Origin: an uncultured Desulfovibrio sp.
GTDB taxonomy: Bacteria; Desulfobacterota; Desulfovibrionia; Desulfovibrionales; Desulfovibrionaceae
Reading direction: 5' to 3'
Assembly: GCA_900553145.1 (NCBI GenBank)
Contig: USCL01000077.1
Coordinates: 1 to 14,123 of the forward strand
Length of the DNA: 14,123 nucleotides
The notes below the pieces were generated by a model, which saw only the letters and a program-made list of their open reading frames with translations, had not been told where the DNA came from and searched no databases. Shown here piece by piece: positions 6,515 to 13,162 of this stretch (position 1 is the stretch's first letter; each line of letters begins with the position of its first letter). The translations under genes were made by a program, and so were the position numbers.

Positions 6515-7717
6515 CTATGCCTTATCCAGCCCCATGTCCCGGACGACCTCGGAGATGATTTCCACAATCAGCGTGCAGTCATCCTTCGTGAAGGTCAGAG
6601 GGAGGCGCATGTCGCACATGGTGGCGAGAACCTTCTTGGTCTTCGGAAGGTCTGGAAGCTTTTCAAAATACTGCCAACTGTCATAAGAGCTGGTGAACCC
6701 GGCGGGTTCCTTGTTTCCGAACCACTTGATCTGGACGCCGCGCTTTCCCGTTTCCGCGAGGAACGCTTCGATTTGTTCATAGGAAGCGTTGCCCAAGTTG
6801 AACTGGATGGAACTTCCCACGTAGTATTCGAGGGGCTTGCGGGGAGGGCAGCTGACGCCGGGGATGGCCTTCAGCAGGATTTCCGCGTGCTGGTACAGCT
6901 CGTTCCAGCGGGCGCATTGGATATCCAGCCGCTCAAGCTGGGGCAGGAGCAAGGCGGCCCTGAGGTTGTCCATCCGGGAACTGTAGTTGGGGGTGAACTT
7001 TTTTATCTTTTCAAACGCTTCGATGCCCGGTCGGGAGGTGTGGGCCGAGAACAGCATATAGGAACCGGAATACATGATGGCGCGCGCGATCACGTCGGGA
7101 TCGTCGGTGACGAGCAGTCCCCCCTCCCCGGAGTTCATGTGCTTGTAGGTCTGTGTGCTAAAGCAGGCGGCATGGCCGAAACTGCCGCTCTTTTTGCCGT
7201 TCCAGTTGGCTCCCATCGTATGGGCGCAGTCTTCCAGAAGGATGAGATTGTGCTTGCGGCAAATCTCCATCACCTTGTCCATGTCGGCCATGTGGCCGCG
7301 CATATGGGAAAGGAGCAGATATCGGGCTCCCGTCCGGGCGGCCTTGGCGTCCAGATCGGCGAGATCGATGGTGTAGTCGTCCTCTATTTCGACGAGTTCG
7401 ATCCGCGCTCCGGCGTTTTGGATAGCTCCGGGAACAGGTGCCAGCGTGTAGGCATTGCAGAGAACGGTATCTCCCGGCTGGACGCCGAGACTCTTCAGCG
7501 CGATGTACAGGGCGCTGCCGCAGGAGGCGCAGGCAAGACAATACTTGGAACCTATATAGGCCGCGAACGCCTCTTCAAGTTCGGCGGCATAGCCTTTTTC
7601 GCCCTTCATGGTGTTGTAGCGGTGAAGCCTGCCTGTGGAAAGCACGCCCAGAGCCTTGTCGATGCTTTCTTGGGGAATGGGTTCCTGAAGCGTGAAGTCC
7701 TTGTTGAATGTCAACAT
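6515..7717 (-). CDS. DegT/DnrJ/EryC1/StrS-type PLP aminotransferase
   Basis: A 400-residue fold-type I PLP enzyme. The internal aldimine lysine is K192 in STQTYKHMNSGEGG, the family SxQxxKxxxxGEGG pattern. The cofactor-ring acid is in LLEDCAHTMGA (E162/D163), and the phosphate-binding region is ASCGSALYIAL near residue 64. Most relatives aminate keto-sugars for polysaccharides and antibiotics, yet no sugar nucleotide gene is nearby. Some relatives act on small amino acids or cyclic ketones. ATG 7717 has GGAG 7 nt upstream; the following CuyA-like gene begins 47 bp after its stop. In this cluster it may exchange an amino group between a keto-sulfonate (such as sulfopyruvate) or aldehyde and an amino acid (inference). 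Fold and chemistry are confident; the substrate is unknown. Confidence 0.88.
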   Translation of the reverse strand: MLTFNKDFTLQEPIPQESIDKALGVLSTGRLHRYNTMKGEKGYAAELEEAFAAYIGSKYCLACASCGSALYIALKSLGVQPGDTVLCNAYTLAPVPGAIQNAGARIELVEIEDDYTIDLADLDAKAARTGARYLLLSHMRGHMADMDKVMEICRKHNLILLEDCAHTMGANWNGKKSGSFGHAACFSTQTYKHMNSGEGGLLVTDDPDVIARAIMYSGSYMLFSAHTSRPGIEAFEKIKKFTPNYSSRMDNLRAALLLPQLERLDIQCARWNELYQHAEILLKAIPGVSCPPRKPLEYYVGSSIQFNLGNASYEQIEAFLAETGKRGVQIKWFGNKEPAGFTSSYDSWQYFEKLPDLPKTKKVLATMCDMRLPLTFTKDDCTLIVEIISEVVRDMGLDKA

Positions 7718-7743
7718 AGCGTTACTCCATGGGGAAACTGTTT

Positions 7744-7777
7744 TCCGGAGAGACGCAGAGGAGGACGCCTCTCCGGA
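7744..7777. repeat. Intercistronic hairpin between HpsN-like and aminotransferase genes
   Basis: TCCGGAGAG (7744-7752) pairs perfectly with CTCTCCGGA (7769-7777) around a 16-nt loop. A G8 run (7781-7788) lies between it and the stop codon of the upstream gene. No T-run is present, so it is more likely an mRNA processing or stability element than a terminator. Confidence 0.4.
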
Positions 7778-7792
7778 TGTGGGGGGGGAGGC

Positions 7793-9103
7793 TCAGTACT
7801 TGGGATGCTGGTACACTGTAAAATCCCATTCCTGTTCCGGGAAGAATTTGCGTAGCCGCCAGTCGCAGGCTCTGGCGTGCCCTTCCATACCTTCTACGCG
7901 GGAGAGGCGTGACGCCACAGGGCCGATGATGGCGTTAGCGGCAGCGTCGATGTGCTGATAGGTACATATTTTCAGAAACTTATGCACGTTGAGCCCGCCG
8001 CTGTAATGCGCGGCCTTCTTGGTGGGCAGGATGTGGTTGGTTCCGGAACATTTGTCGCCGTGGGGGACAGTGCTGCCTTCGCCAAGGAAGAGGGAGCCGT
8101 AGGAGGTCAGGCGGGAGAGCCACCAGTCCGTATCGCGGACGATGACCTGGACATGTTCCGCGGCATACTGGTCGCTGGCTTTGGCAAGCTCTTCGCGATC
8201 GGGGCAATAGATGATTTCGCCGTAATCGTTCCAGGCCGTCAGCGGCACGTCGGGGTTGGGCATGTCCGTGCACAGCTTGGGGATGAGCCGCAGCACCTCT
8301 TCTCCCAGTTCCTTTGAAGTCGTGAACAGCCAGACGGGGGAGTTATACCCATGTTCTGCCTGGGATACCAAGTCGACGGCCACGGTCATGGGATCGGCGC
8401 TGTCGTCGGCAATGACTGCGGATTCCGTGGGGCCGGCAAACACGTCGATGCCACATTGCCCTGATCCGCAGAGGAGGGCCTTGGCCTCGGCCACATAGGC
8501 GTTCCCCGGGCCGACGATGATGTTCGCGGGTTTTCCGGTGAACAGGCCATAAGCCATGGTGGCGATGGCTTGAACGCCTCCCATCTCAAGAATAATGTCC
8601 GCACCCGCGAGATCCATGGCATAGCATACGGCGGGATCGATGCTTTCGCCGCGCGGAGGGGAAGCTACGATGACCGTAGATACGCCGGCCGCCTTGGCGG
8701 TCGCCACGCTCATGATGGCGGAACAGGCATGTGCAAACCGCCCGCCGGGGACGTAGCAGCCCGCAACATCCATGGGGATGACCTTTTGGCCGAGCACGAT
8801 GCCTGGAGTCACTTCGGTTTCAAAATCATGTAGGCTTTCCCTTTGCGCCTTGGCAAAGCCCGAAACCTGCTTATGAGCGAACTGGATATCCCGCTTGACG
8901 CTTTCCGGGACCGAATCGATGAGGCGTTGCCGCTTCTCCGGAGAGAGGATGAAGTTGGCATTCCATTTGTCAAACTTGCGAGCCAGTTCGCGTACTGCCG
9001 GTTCTCCTCCGGCCCGGATTTTCTGAAGCATGGATGCGACGGCTTCCCGGGCTTCCTGACTATTGGCTTCAGTCGTTTTGACTGCTTTCTTGAGCCATTC
9101 CAT
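7793..9103 (-). CDS. Histidinol dehydrogenase-family NAD-dependent dehydrogenase (HpsN-like sulfonate alcohol dehydrogenase)
   Basis: A 436-residue zinc/NAD enzyme of the HisD superfamily, which oxidises a primary alcohol to a carboxylate in two NAD-linked steps. Zinc ligands match HisD: Q248 and H251 (SQAEHG), D350 (HGDKCSGTNH) and H409 (EGMEGHARA). The catalytic pair is E316-H317 (YAAEHVQV). GCYVPGG and FAGPTESAV are further family signatures. No other histidine-biosynthesis gene is near, and the neighbours are catabolic, so it belongs with HisD paralogues such as HpsN, which turns 2,3-dihydroxypropane-1-sulfonate into sulfolactate. Because histidinol is an amino-alcohol, a sulfonated amino-alcohol (cysteinolic acid to cysteate) is an equally reasonable substrate and would feed the CuyA-like lyase directly (inference). 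AAGGAG lies 7 nt before ATG 9103, and a duplicated palindromic operator lies just upstream. Confidence 0.87.
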   Translation of the reverse strand: MEWLKKAVKTTEANSQEAREAVASMLQKIRAGGEPAVRELARKFDKWNANFILSPEKRQRLIDSVPESVKRDIQFAHKQVSGFAKAQRESLHDFETEVTPGIVLGQKVIPMDVAGCYVPGGRFAHACSAIMSVATAKAAGVSTVIVASPPRGESIDPAVCYAMDLAGADIILEMGGVQAIATMAYGLFTGKPANIIVGPGNAYVAEAKALLCGSGQCGIDVFAGPTESAVIADDSADPMTVAVDLVSQAEHGYNSPVWLFTTSKELGEEVLRLIPKLCTDMPNPDVPLTAWNDYGEIIYCPDREELAKASDQYAAEHVQVIVRDTDWWLSRLTSYGSLFLGEGSTVPHGDKCSGTNHILPTKKAAHYSGGLNVHKFLKICTYQHIDAAANAIIGPVASRLSRVEGMEGHARACDWRLRKFFPEQEWDFTVYQHPKY

Positions 9104-9133
9104 GGTGATTCTCCTTTCTGTGATTGTTGTTTT

Positions 9134-9163
9134 TATAATTTATGAAATATTTTATGAAATGTT
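9134..9163. promoter_or_regulatory. Tandem operator upstream of the HpsN-like gene (predicted FCD-GntR site)
   Basis: Two 18-bp units with 12-bp phasing (9134-9151 and 9146-9163) match the palindrome AATATTTCATGAAATATT found before the divergent gntR gene. The right half of the first unit is perfect, and the second unit has two differences. They lie 31 to 60 bp upstream of ATG 9103 in an AT-rich gap between the permease stop and this gene. A TATAAA (9133-9138, - strand) overlaps the edge, so binding would block a local promoter. No clear -35 box is seen. Confidence 0.65.
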
Positions 9164-9178
9164 TTTTGCGCAAAAAAT

Positions 9179-10605
9179 TTAATCCGCTTTCGTCCCAAAA
9201 AGGAGCGGGCGTTCAGAACTCCCGAGAAGCATGAATTGCATCTCCCGTTCGGGAATAGCTCTGAGTTCGGAAGCGCGTTGAAGGTAGAAGATGACCCCAA
9301 GGGCTACCCATACCAACAGCATGACCCATGATTCAAGCCCGATGGCCGCAGGGGATCCGGGGACGGAGAGCAGTAGGAAACAGAACAACGATATGGCGAC
9401 GCCGATGAGGGAGATGCATCTTCCGGATCGCATGACCATTTCAGGATAGGCGGCGGCAAGCTTGTAGGCGGTGATGCAGGTGAACAGGTAGCTGAGGGCC
9501 GCGCCCAACGCACATGTATCACAGAGCCAGTTCAGGGCCGCCCGGCCGAACCAAGGAGCGATGAGGGTGAACATCAGAACGAACAGAATAGCGTTGACAG
9601 GGGTTCCGTGGCGTGGATGCACCTTTTCGAACCATGACGGGATAAATTTCCCCCTCCCCATGCTGAACAGAAGCCGTGTGGATGCTATGAAATAGCCGTT
9701 CATGCCGCTGAATATGCCTGCGAGGACCGGAATGGCCAGAATAGCTCCGCCAATCTTGCCGAAAGAGAGCGTCGCGACCTCTCCCGTCAGCCATGGATGG
9801 TTCTGTGCCAACATCGCGGGGTAAGGAAGAATGGAGGCGACCGCCAGAAGGACCAGTATGTAGAGGATCCCGCCACAAACGATGGAATAGAGCATCAATT
9901 TTGTGGAGAGAGATGGAGGAAAGTTAAATTCTTCAGCTGTTTGAGGAATTGTATCGAATCCTTGGAAGAGAAATGGTCCAAGGGCTATGACGGCAAGGAC
10001 ACTGATCCATGCGGCCCTGTCCTCGGCGAAGAGGGGGTATAAATTGTCAAATCTGGCTGTTTCGGTGGAAAAAGACCCAAAGGCCAGAACGGCGACGCCA
10101 GCCGCCAAGGCAAGCGAGAAAATGAGTTGGATCCCGCTCGCGCAGCTCATCCCCTTATAGTTCATATAGGCGAAGAAAACGAACAAGGCGGAAAGAAGCA
10201 GCAGTTCTCCGAGATATACATCCCATCCGGCGATACTGTAGAGGTATCCGACATCAAAGACCCCGGGGAGGAGAAACCTGCTCAGAAGAGCCACGGCCGT
10301 ACCGTTGGCCGCGATGACGCAGGTGTAACTGAGCACGAGTCCCCACCCACATATGAAGGCTGCCTTTGTGCCAAGGCCGACATAGGCGTATGCAAACGCT
10401 CCTCCGGCAACGGGATAGACCTTGACGAGGATGCCATAGCACAGAGCTATGAAGCACATCAGCCCCCCGCCAATGATGAACCCGATGAATGCGGCCAGCG
10501 GGCCGGAATCGGGTAGGAAACGAGTCCCCGGGAGGACAAAGCACCCCCATCCGATGATGGCTCCTACGGCAAGGGCCCATGCCTGTGCCGGGGTTGTCGT
10601 CTTTT

Positions 10606-10609
<4 letters not shown>
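9179..10609 (-). CDS. APC-family amino acid permease (phase-variable N-terminus)
   Basis: A protein of 476 residues from TTG 10609, with about 12 hydrophobic segments. The first holds the APC substrate-loop pattern GAIIGWGCFVLPG, followed by GGLMCFIALCYG and VAGGAFAYAYVGLG. The family imports amino acids and related compounds by proton symport or exchange. TTG 10609 has GAGGA only one base away, a poor start. A much better ATG at 10671 (AAGGAG, 6-nt spacing) begins a frame that runs through a (CT)16 tract and is out of register with the permease in this copy. With 15 or 18 repeat units it would read straight into the permease and add a charged RERE-rich N-terminus (20 residues before the Leu at 10609 with 15 units). 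Expression is therefore probably switched by repeat slippage. In the present state only weak initiation, or reinitiation at the TTG, is expected. The cargo may be the sulfonated substrate of the downstream enzymes (inference). Confidence 0.87.
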
Positions 10610-10671
<62 letters not shown>

Positions 10672-10827
10672 GCCGTTCTCCTTGTTGTTTTCTGTGCAGT
10701 GGGGAACAATCAGAGCTGCCGTGCGAAAGTTGTGTAGCCTCCTTCTATCTGTTGTTATCTGAAGATGGCAGGGGGACCCTTCTGGAATCTCTTTGCATGA
10801 AGATCGAATTTTTTTTCACATGGAGGT

Positions 10828-10856
10828 AGCATATAGTGACTCTCTAAGAGTGTCAA
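10828..10856 (-). promoter_or_regulatory. Predicted sigma-70 promoter of the permease
   Basis: On the - strand TTGACA (10856-10851) is a perfect -35 box, followed after exactly 17 bases by TATGCT (10833-10828). The -35 box overlaps the palindromic operator by two bases, so the bound regulator should exclude RNA polymerase. The transcript would carry a 5' leader of about 150 nt before ATG 10671, including a T8/A8 run (10809-10816). Confidence 0.65.
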
Positions 10857-10884
10857 TATTTCATGAAATATTTTATGAAATATT
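10855..10884. promoter_or_regulatory. Tandem palindromic operator between the divergent permease and gntR genes
   Basis: 10855-10872 is a perfect 18-bp palindrome, AATATTTCATGAAATATT. 10867-10884 is the same with one change (AATATTTTATGAAATATT). The two share six bases, giving 12-bp phasing. FCD-GntR regulators usually bind such short palindromes next to their own gene. The same doubled element precedes the HpsN-like gene, so it probably marks the regulon of the GntR protein at 10945. Confidence 0.75.
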
Positions 10885-10893
10885 TTTTACTCG

Positions 10894-10922
10894 TTGACGA
10901 AAACAGGAGTAACGCGTATACA
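10894..10922 (+). promoter_or_regulatory. Predicted sigma-70 promoter of the divergent gntR gene
   Basis: TTGACG (10894-10899) and TATACA (10917-10922) are separated by 17 bases. The operator ends 9 bp before this -35 box, so it is centred about 60 bp upstream of the likely start site near 10929. A 16-nt leader with AAAGGAAA precedes ATG 10945. Confidence 0.6.
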
Positions 10923-10944
10923 TAACACCAAAAAAGGAAATAAT

Positions 10945-11610
10945 ATGAGCAAGATCTTTTCAAAAATAAAATCTCTCACAGCCTATGAGATGATCCGGAA
11001 TATGATCCTGTCAGGGGAGGCGCTTCCGGGAACACGGCTGGTTTTGACTGAGCTTGAGGAAAAAATGGGTGTCGGACGCGGCCCTATCCGTGATGCCCTC
11101 ATGCGTCTGGACAAGTCGGGACTCGTTCAGAACATTCCTTATAAGGGGGCCGTGGTGACACTCCCGCCGTCATTCCGGGAGATGGAGCACATTTATCAGC
11201 TGCGCATCCAGGTTGAGATTGTTTTGGCCATGGAAGCCATGCGCGTTGCCTCCGATTCGGATATTGCCCAGCTTGAGGAAATAGCTTCCGCGATGGAAAA
11301 CTCTTCTCCTGATGAACCCTATTTTTTCCATAAGGACAGAGAGTTCCACCGAGTTCTTTATGCTATTTCAAGAATGTATCATCTTCAGGCGATAGTCGAC
11401 CATCTTCTGGATTATGTGGAAGCTTTTTTAAACCTTCGCCATTATGCCAACGCGGATAAGGAGCTGTTTATTAAACAGCATTCTATTATTATCCAATCCC
11501 TCAAAGATCATAATGAAAATGCCCTTGCTGAAACATTGAGAGAGAATATTATGGTAGGACTTGAGCTGGTAAGAAAGGAGATGGCCCGGTTTCCCCGGAA
11601 TGGGTATTAA
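10945..11610 (+). CDS. GntR-family transcriptional regulator, FCD type (local regulator of the permease/HpsN-like operon)
   Basis: A 221-residue FCD-GntR. The winged helix (residues 8-75) shows AYEMIRNMILSGEALPGTRL, then GVGRGPIRDALMRL and the wing IPYKGAVV. The C-terminal helical domain (about 80-215) has the FCD pattern, including FHRVLY and KQHSIIIQSL. ATG 10945 was chosen because AAAGGAAA lies just ahead; an in-frame TTG at 10894 falls inside the predicted -35 box. Divergent placement from the permease, with a double palindrome between them and a second copy before the HpsN-like gene, indicates control of the catabolic block and perhaps of itself. The inducer is probably the transported compound or a pathway acid (inference). 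The gene is noticeably more AT-rich than the enzymes it flanks. Confidence 0.9.
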   Translation: MSKIFSKIKSLTAYEMIRNMILSGEALPGTRLVLTELEEKMGVGRGPIRDALMRLDKSGLVQNIPYKGAVVTLPPSFREMEHIYQLRIQVEIVLAMEAMRVASDSDIAQLEEIASAMENSSPDEPYFFHKDREFHRVLYAISRMYHLQAIVDHLLDYVEAFLNLRHYANADKELFIKQHSIIIQSLKDHNENALAETLRENIMVGLELVRKEMARFPRNGY

Positions 11611-11626
11611 AGCATATGAGTTTTCA

Positions 11627-11670
11627 TGGATGAAGAGCCCGAAAGGATATCCTTTCGGGCTCTTCATCCA
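11627..11670. terminator. 44-nt perfect palindrome between convergent gntR and EamA genes
   Basis: Bases 11627-11648 are the exact reverse complement of 11649-11670, with no mismatch and no spacer. It begins 17 nt after the gntR stop and ends about 50 nt before the EamA stop. The core GCCCGAAAGGAT-ATCCTTTCGGGC is terminator-like, but no T-run follows on either strand. A bidirectional transcription end is the likeliest role. Confidence 0.6.
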
Positions 11671-11719
11671 CTTCCTGCCGATATTTTGGGAGTTACGCCA
11701 GATGGTAGGCAATGTATAC

Positions 11720-12613
11720 CTAGCAGCTACTGCATTCTTGGTGTTTTCCTTGCCGGGGGGCAAGCATGACAACGATAACAGCGCTGACGATTAATACCGT
11801 GCCGAGAATGGTGCGCGCGGTAAATGCCTCACCAAAAACGAATATTCCGATGCACATAGCGGTTACGGGTTCAAGGCCTCCTAGTATGGCAGCCAATGAT
11901 GAACCGAGTTTTTTAATAGACTCCACAAGGGCTAAATTGGATAAGACGCCCGTAATGGCGGCGAGTAAAAACATATCTACCCATTGCCCGGTTGAAGCCG
12001 GCAGTGCCAGTCCTCCATCTACTAGGGCAAAAAGCCCTGTAAAAAAGGCTCCCGAAGCCATCAGATAAAATGTGACGGTGAGTCCGTTGCTGACATTGGT
12101 TTTTGTGATTTGGATCCCAATGACGTAAAGGGCTGTTTGCGTAGCACATAGCAGGGTCAATCCCATGCCCAGCATACTGAAATGAACGTTTTCGCTGCCA
12201 TGCAATGAAAACATGGCTACACCAGCTATGGACATAAAAGATGCGATAAGGGTGGTCTTACGTAATTTTTCATGAAAGCAACATGACATGATGACGACGA
12301 CAAAGACCGGATAGCAGTATTGCACTGTAGCGACGATACCGCTATCCATATAGTGAAATGCCAAAAAAAATGTAATAGCCGATGCTGCATAGAAGAAACC
12401 CAATACTGAAAGACGCCACATGTCGCCACGGCAGATGGCCAACGGTTGGCGGCACAATACGAGTATTACACCCATAATCATGGATGATATGCCGAAACGT
12501 GCGAAAAGGATGGTCGATGAAGCTATGCTCTCTTGCATGAGCGGCAATGTGAACAGTGGGATAAGTCCAAAAGAGCACGACGCCACAACTGCATAGAATA
12601 GCCCTTGCAACAT
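11720..12613 (-). CDS. EamA/DMT-family (RhaT-like) metabolite transporter
   Basis: A 297-residue membrane protein with about ten hydrophobic segments arranged as two EamA repeats (roughly residues 3-135 and 150-290). The second ends in the typical LGGLEPVTAMCIGIFVFGEAFTARTILG. ATG 12613 was chosen because AAGGA lies about 7 nt upstream and the family length fits; an in-frame ATG at 12709 has no Shine-Dalgarno and would add 32 residues. DMT carriers export or import amino acids and other small metabolites, and the sequence does not show which. It converges on gntR and is not part of the sulfonate-type operon. Its base composition is lower in G+C than the central block, which may mean later acquisition. 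Confidence 0.87.
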   Translation of the reverse strand: MLQGLFYAVVASCSFGLIPLFTLPLMQESIASSTILFARFGISSMIMGVILVLCRQPLAICRGDMWRLSVLGFFYAASAITFFLAFHYMDSGIVATVQYCYPVFVVVIMSCCFHEKLRKTTLIASFMSIAGVAMFSLHGSENVHFSMLGMGLTLLCATQTALYVIGIQITKTNVSNGLTVTFYLMASGAFFTGLFALVDGGLALPASTGQWVDMFLLAAITGVLSNLALVESIKKLGSSLAAILGGLEPVTAMCIGIFVFGEAFTARTILGTVLIVSAVIVVMLAPRQGKHQECSSC

Positions 12614-13162
12614 ACAGATATCCTTCGCGGTTACTTTGTAGATTGATGGAAAATGTCCATGAACGAGCAATGTTGGGGCTATCAATCCAAAAAGTATGCC
12701 AAAACACATTTACGGGAAACTTTGGCTTTACTGTCGTACGGAAACAACGTTTATAATATAATGATATAAAAATACTGTATGATTTATTTTATTGCCACTG
12801 TCCGGTTGCTTCTTTATGGGAGAAGTTGTTTTTATACGACAATGTTGTCGTGTTATGCGACAATTTTATTCAAAGCAGTATGACTGTTTTGTCGCTAGAC
12901 TGTATTGTCGATAAACACAGGGCAATCTCCGATAAAGGCCCATGAAGGATATATTCTATTTGATATTTTATAGGATTATATACCATTCATCAAATCGACT
13001 GTTGATTCTTTATCGTTCTGACTATTTTCTATAGCGATGATTTGCTTTTTTATAAATTGAATGAAGATAATGAACCTGTAATAAAAATAATATAATTTCA
13101 TTGCTATTCGTGTTAGCTCTATAAACTTGTAAAAGAATGTTCAATTTCAACAAGGAGTTTCT
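12614..13162. other. AT-rich intergenic region between divergent EamA and BCCT genes
   Basis: About 550 bp with no credible coding frame and strongly AT-rich, especially beyond 12950. It holds the EamA ribosome-binding region at its left end, an array of TTGTCG/CGACAA half-sites (12837-12910), a TATAAT at 13091-13096 that could be a -10 box for the BCCT gene (no convincing -35), and the AAGGAG before ATG 13163. No RNA gene was recognised. Confidence 0.6.
12837..12910. promoter_or_regulatory. Cluster of five TTGTCG/CGACAA half-sites (predicted operator array)
   Basis: CGACAA at 12837 and 12858, and TTGTCG at 12845, 12889 and 12905. The first pair forms ACGACAA-TG-TTGTCGT. The second and third form TTGTCG-N7-CGACAA. 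The last two are direct repeats 16 bp apart. Five identical six-base half-sites in 74 bp of AT-rich DNA suggest cooperative binding by a regulator of the BCCT or EamA gene. Confidence 0.5.

Noticed and set aside
6773..7855. 360-codon open frame on the + strand
   Set aside because: It lies opposite the DegT aminotransferase, which has clear PLP motifs and a ribosome-binding site; the + frame has none.
7793..9103. True histidine-biosynthesis hisD
   Set aside because: The zinc and catalytic residues match HisD, but no other his gene is present and the gene is embedded in a catabolic, GntR-controlled block with transporters, so a paralogue is more likely.
10894..10944. Upstream TTG start for the divergent GntR gene
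   Set aside because: The TTG sits in the predicted -35 box TTGACG; ATG 10945 has a good ribosome-binding site and correct domain position.
12614..12709. 32-residue N-terminal extension of the EamA protein
   Set aside because: There is no Shine-Dalgarno at 12709, whereas ATG 12613 has one and gives the family length.
12791..12810. Sigma-54 promoter suggested by a TTGCT motif
   Set aside because: The required GG and GC dinucleotides are not 10 bases apart.
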